Below are positions 62,156 through 64,000 of a stretch of 64,000 nt of DNA, in pieces. Made by a program: the position numbers and the translations under genes. The notes beneath the pieces are model-generated. The model saw only the letters and a list, made by a program, of their open reading frames with translations, did not search any database and was not told the DNA's origin. Each line of letters starts with the position of its first letter. Within the stretch, counting starts at the first letter, position 1. This DNA is from Arthrospiribacter ruber (GTDB lineage: Bacteria; Bacteroidota; Bacteroidia; Cytophagales; Cyclobacteriaceae). Location: contig NZ_RPHB01000006.1 in assembly GCF_019343195.1 (NCBI RefSeq), forward strand, positions 1 through 64,000, read 5' to 3'.

Positions 62156-63610
62156 ATGCAAAACATGAAGAATAACCTGAAAATTATACTACTGGCATTT
62201 TGTGGGGGCATTCTCGGCGCTTGGGCTTTTCAAGCTTTGAATTCTGCTGAGGAAATCCAGCATCAAGCCGCCATGGTAACTGAGACAAAAACTCCTTACA
62301 ATGTCAATCATTATTCATCTGAGGACGATGGTCCAAGCTCCTACAATGCTCCCTTTTCTTTTGTAGAAGCATCGGAAAAAAGTACCCCTTCTGTAGTTTT
62401 TATAAAAAACTTCTCCGGAACGGACCAGAGAAGATACAGTATTTTCGACTATTTCTTCGGTTCAGGCCCCACCCAACGCGTGAGCACCGGATCAGGTGTC
62501 ATCATCAGCAAGGATGGATACATCATCACCAACAACCATGTCATTGATCGGGCAGAAACGATTGAAGTCGTACACCAAAGGAGAACTTATCCCGCCAAGT
62601 TGATAGGGACTGATAAAAACACAGACATCGCCGTGCTAAAAATAGAGGCAGACGACCTGCCTGCCATTAAGCAAGGAAGTAGCAGGGACTTAAGAATCGG
62701 AGAATGGGTCATTGCGGTCGGAAATCCGTTCAACCTTACCTCCACGGTGACCGCAGGAATTGTCTCCGCCAAAGAAAGGCAGATCAATATCCTGGGAGGA
62801 GAATTTCCTTTGGAATCCTTCATTCAAACCGATGCGCCTATTAATCCCGGAAACTCCGGAGGAGCTCTGGTCAATGTCAAAGGGGAATTGGTAGGTATCA
62901 ATACAGCCATCTTATCCAGAACTGGGTCTTACACTGGCTATGGTTTTGCCGTGCCGGTGGATATTGCTGTCAAAATCGCAAATGACCTCATTGAGTTTGG
63001 AGAAGTCCAAAAAGCAATACCTGGACTTGACGTGGTAGAAATCACGCCTGAGCTGGCCGAAGAAATGCGCTTGAGAGATTTGGATGGCGTGATAGTGACG
63101 CATGTGATCAGAAATGGTGGAGCAGAAAAAGCAGGACTTCAGAGAAATGATGTCATTACCTCCATTCAAGGCAACAATATTACAGGCAAAGGAAGCTTTG
63201 AAGAGGCCCTTTCTTATCACTATCCCGGCGACCGTATCAGGATCAATTACATCCGTAATGGAGAAAGAAGATCCGCTGACCTCACCCTTCAAAATCTTGA
63301 AGGCGGAACCGGAGTTCTTAAACGGGAGTTTTACTCTTCCAACCTTCTCGGTGCAAGATTGGAAGCTGTCAATGCCATAGAAAGAGATAGGCTGGGCATA
63401 GAATATGGAATAAAAATCACAGGAATGACAAGAGGATACCTGAGAGATCTGGGGTTAAACAATGGTTTTGTTCTCACTCAGATCAATGGAGAACCAGCCA
63501 AAAACCCAGAGAGAATCGGCAAATATCTGGAAGAGTTTAGCGGCAGACTAAGGTTAGAAGGAGTGACACCAACCGGGCAGACTTTCATGCAATCATATAA
63601 TATCAGATAG
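62156..63610 (+). CDS. DegP/HtrA family serine protease
   Basis: This HtrA-type protease acts in the periplasm on misfolded proteins. It has an N-terminal membrane anchor or signal (NLKIILLAFCGGILGAWAF). The trypsin-like domain has the catalytic His in TNNHVID, Asp in NTDIAVLK and Ser in PGNSGGAL. Two PDZ domains (about 290-380 and 400-480) follow. The frame begins with a TTG at 62096, but ATG 62156 or ATG 62165 gives a normal start; I use 62156. It is divergent from dxr-rseP, which places two envelope stress proteins back to back. Confidence 0.93.
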   Translation: MQNMKNNLKIILLAFCGGILGAWAFQALNSAEEIQHQAAMVTETKTPYNVNHYSSEDDGPSSYNAPFSFVEASEKSTPSVVFIKNFSGTDQRRYSIFDYFFGSGPTQRVSTGSGVIISKDGYIITNNHVIDRAETIEVVHQRRTYPAKLIGTDKNTDIAVLKIEADDLPAIKQGSSRDLRIGEWVIAVGNPFNLTSTVTAGIVSAKERQINILGGEFPLESFIQTDAPINPGNSGGALVNVKGELVGINTAILSRTGSYTGYGFAVPVDIAVKIANDLIEFGEVQKAIPGLDVVEITPELAEEMRLRDLDGVIVTHVIRNGGAEKAGLQRNDVITSIQGNNITGKGSFEEALSYHYPGDRIRINYIRNGERRSADLTLQNLEGGTGVLKREFYSSNLLGARLEAVNAIERDRLGIEYGIKITGMTRGYLRDLGLNNGFVLTQINGEPAKNPERIGKYLEEFSGRLRLEGVTPTGQTFMQSYNIR

Positions 63611-63722
63611 ACTAGTCAGGAATCACACGGAATTTTGGTAAATTGGAAAAACAGAATGCCCGGGCATTCAAAAATGAAAGAGCCGATTAGTGATACTGAC
63701 TCCGATAAAAACCCAATAGAAA

Positions 63723-64000
63723 GATGAAAACTCCCGAATTGACCTGCGAAAAGTGTTTCGAAGACTTCAAAGAATCCATGGAAGAGCTTGGGTCGCTGGT
63801 AAAAGATGCCGAAAACCATCAGATAGATTCCAGACGCCAAAAAAGACTGATACGATCATTTGAAGTCACCCATGAACTGGCCATGAATACCATAGGTGAA
63901 TATTTCCGGAAAAATCGGAACACCACTTTCAGCGGGTCAAGGGATGCCACGATTGAGGCTTTTAATGAAAACCTCATCGATGATGGTAAAGGATGGCTGG
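63723..64000 (+). CDS. HI0074-like nucleotidyltransferase substrate-binding protein (partial)
   Basis: The frame opens at ATG 63723 and runs off the window with 92 codons read. It matches the HI0074 family of all-alpha partners of small nucleotidyltransferases (MNT/HEPN-like pairs). Visible are RRQKRLIRSFEVTHELAMNTIGEYFRKN and SGSRDATIEAFNENLIDDGKGWL, the family core. If the pair is complete, the nucleotidyltransferase gene should lie just right of the window. It starts 112 bases after the HtrA stop. Confidence 0.85.

Noticed and set aside
63616-63840. 74-codon minus-strand frame at the right end
   Set aside because: It is antisense to the HI0074-like gene, which has a recognisable family sequence.

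Overview
The window is a piece of a Bacteroidota chromosome, most likely a marine or soil Cytophagales of the Cyclobacteriaceae type. The evidence is the SusC/SusD pair, type IX secretion genes (PorP/SprF with a gliding-motility C-terminal cargo, a PorE-like OmpA protein, PorQ), and promoters of the Bacteroidota form TTG/TTTG-N19-TAnnTTTG seen in front of the rRNA, tRNA and several protein genes. Most of the window is ordinary housekeeping sequence with short operons; the accessory material sits mainly between about 26 and 54 kb.

Layout. 1-1.1 kb: 5' part of a 16S rRNA gene (minus strand) with two tandem promoters. 1.2-4.5 kb: PorP/SprF protein and a large secreted lectin/PKD protein with a gliding-motility C-terminal domain. 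4.6-10.3 kb: purA, a lipoprotein, a STAS protein, a Fur-family regulator and relA/spoT. 10.4-13.9 kb: tRNA-Leu(UAG), tig, clpP, clpX. 14.1-20 kb: a secreted protein of unknown function and a SusC/SusD/lipoprotein locus. 20.5-25.8 kb: lpxB, a pterin synthase of the CX5HGH type, a PorE-like protein, queE and an exported sugar-isomerase-like TIM barrel. 26-32.8 kb: a VOC protein and two GH78 alpha-L-rhamnosidases. 32.9-38.7 kb: nucleotide pyrophosphatase/phosphodiesterase overlapping a group III truncated haemoglobin, an NAD(P)-binding protein, a TspO-like membrane protein, an exported amidohydrolase and a Uma2 protein. 38.7-39.6 kb: a dead REP-associated transposase between REP-like palindromes. 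39.6-42.6 kb: a short C-family DNA polymerase of ImuC/DnaE2 type, divergent from an AAA ATPase (42.9-44 kb). 44-50.7 kb: MscS channel, a conserved lipoprotein, a permuted NlpC/P60-like protein, PolX with a decayed polymerase site, an EVE protein, and an exported protein split by a -1 frameshift at a run of seven T. 50.8-52.3 kb: pyrR-pyrB. 52.3-54 kb: an insertion sequence. 54.1-62 kb: lon-porQ-hslU and dxr-rseP. 62.1-64 kb: a DegP/HtrA protease and the start of an HI0074-like nucleotidyltransferase partner.

How it fits together. The window is rich in envelope protein traffic and quality control: type IX secretion parts, ClpXP, trigger factor, Lon, HslU, RseP and HtrA. porQ lies between lon and hslU in one transcription unit. 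The most unusual observations are the PolX protein that has lost all three polymerase aspartates while keeping its PHP phosphoesterase, the T7 slippery site in the split gene, the REP/transposase relic, paired operator-like repeats in front of the ATPase and the polymerase, the eukaryote-like PTPS signature near queE, and terminators guarding both ends of the insertion sequence. I did not find a clearly new multi-gene defence or metabolic system. All calls were made by reading sequence; no database search was possible.
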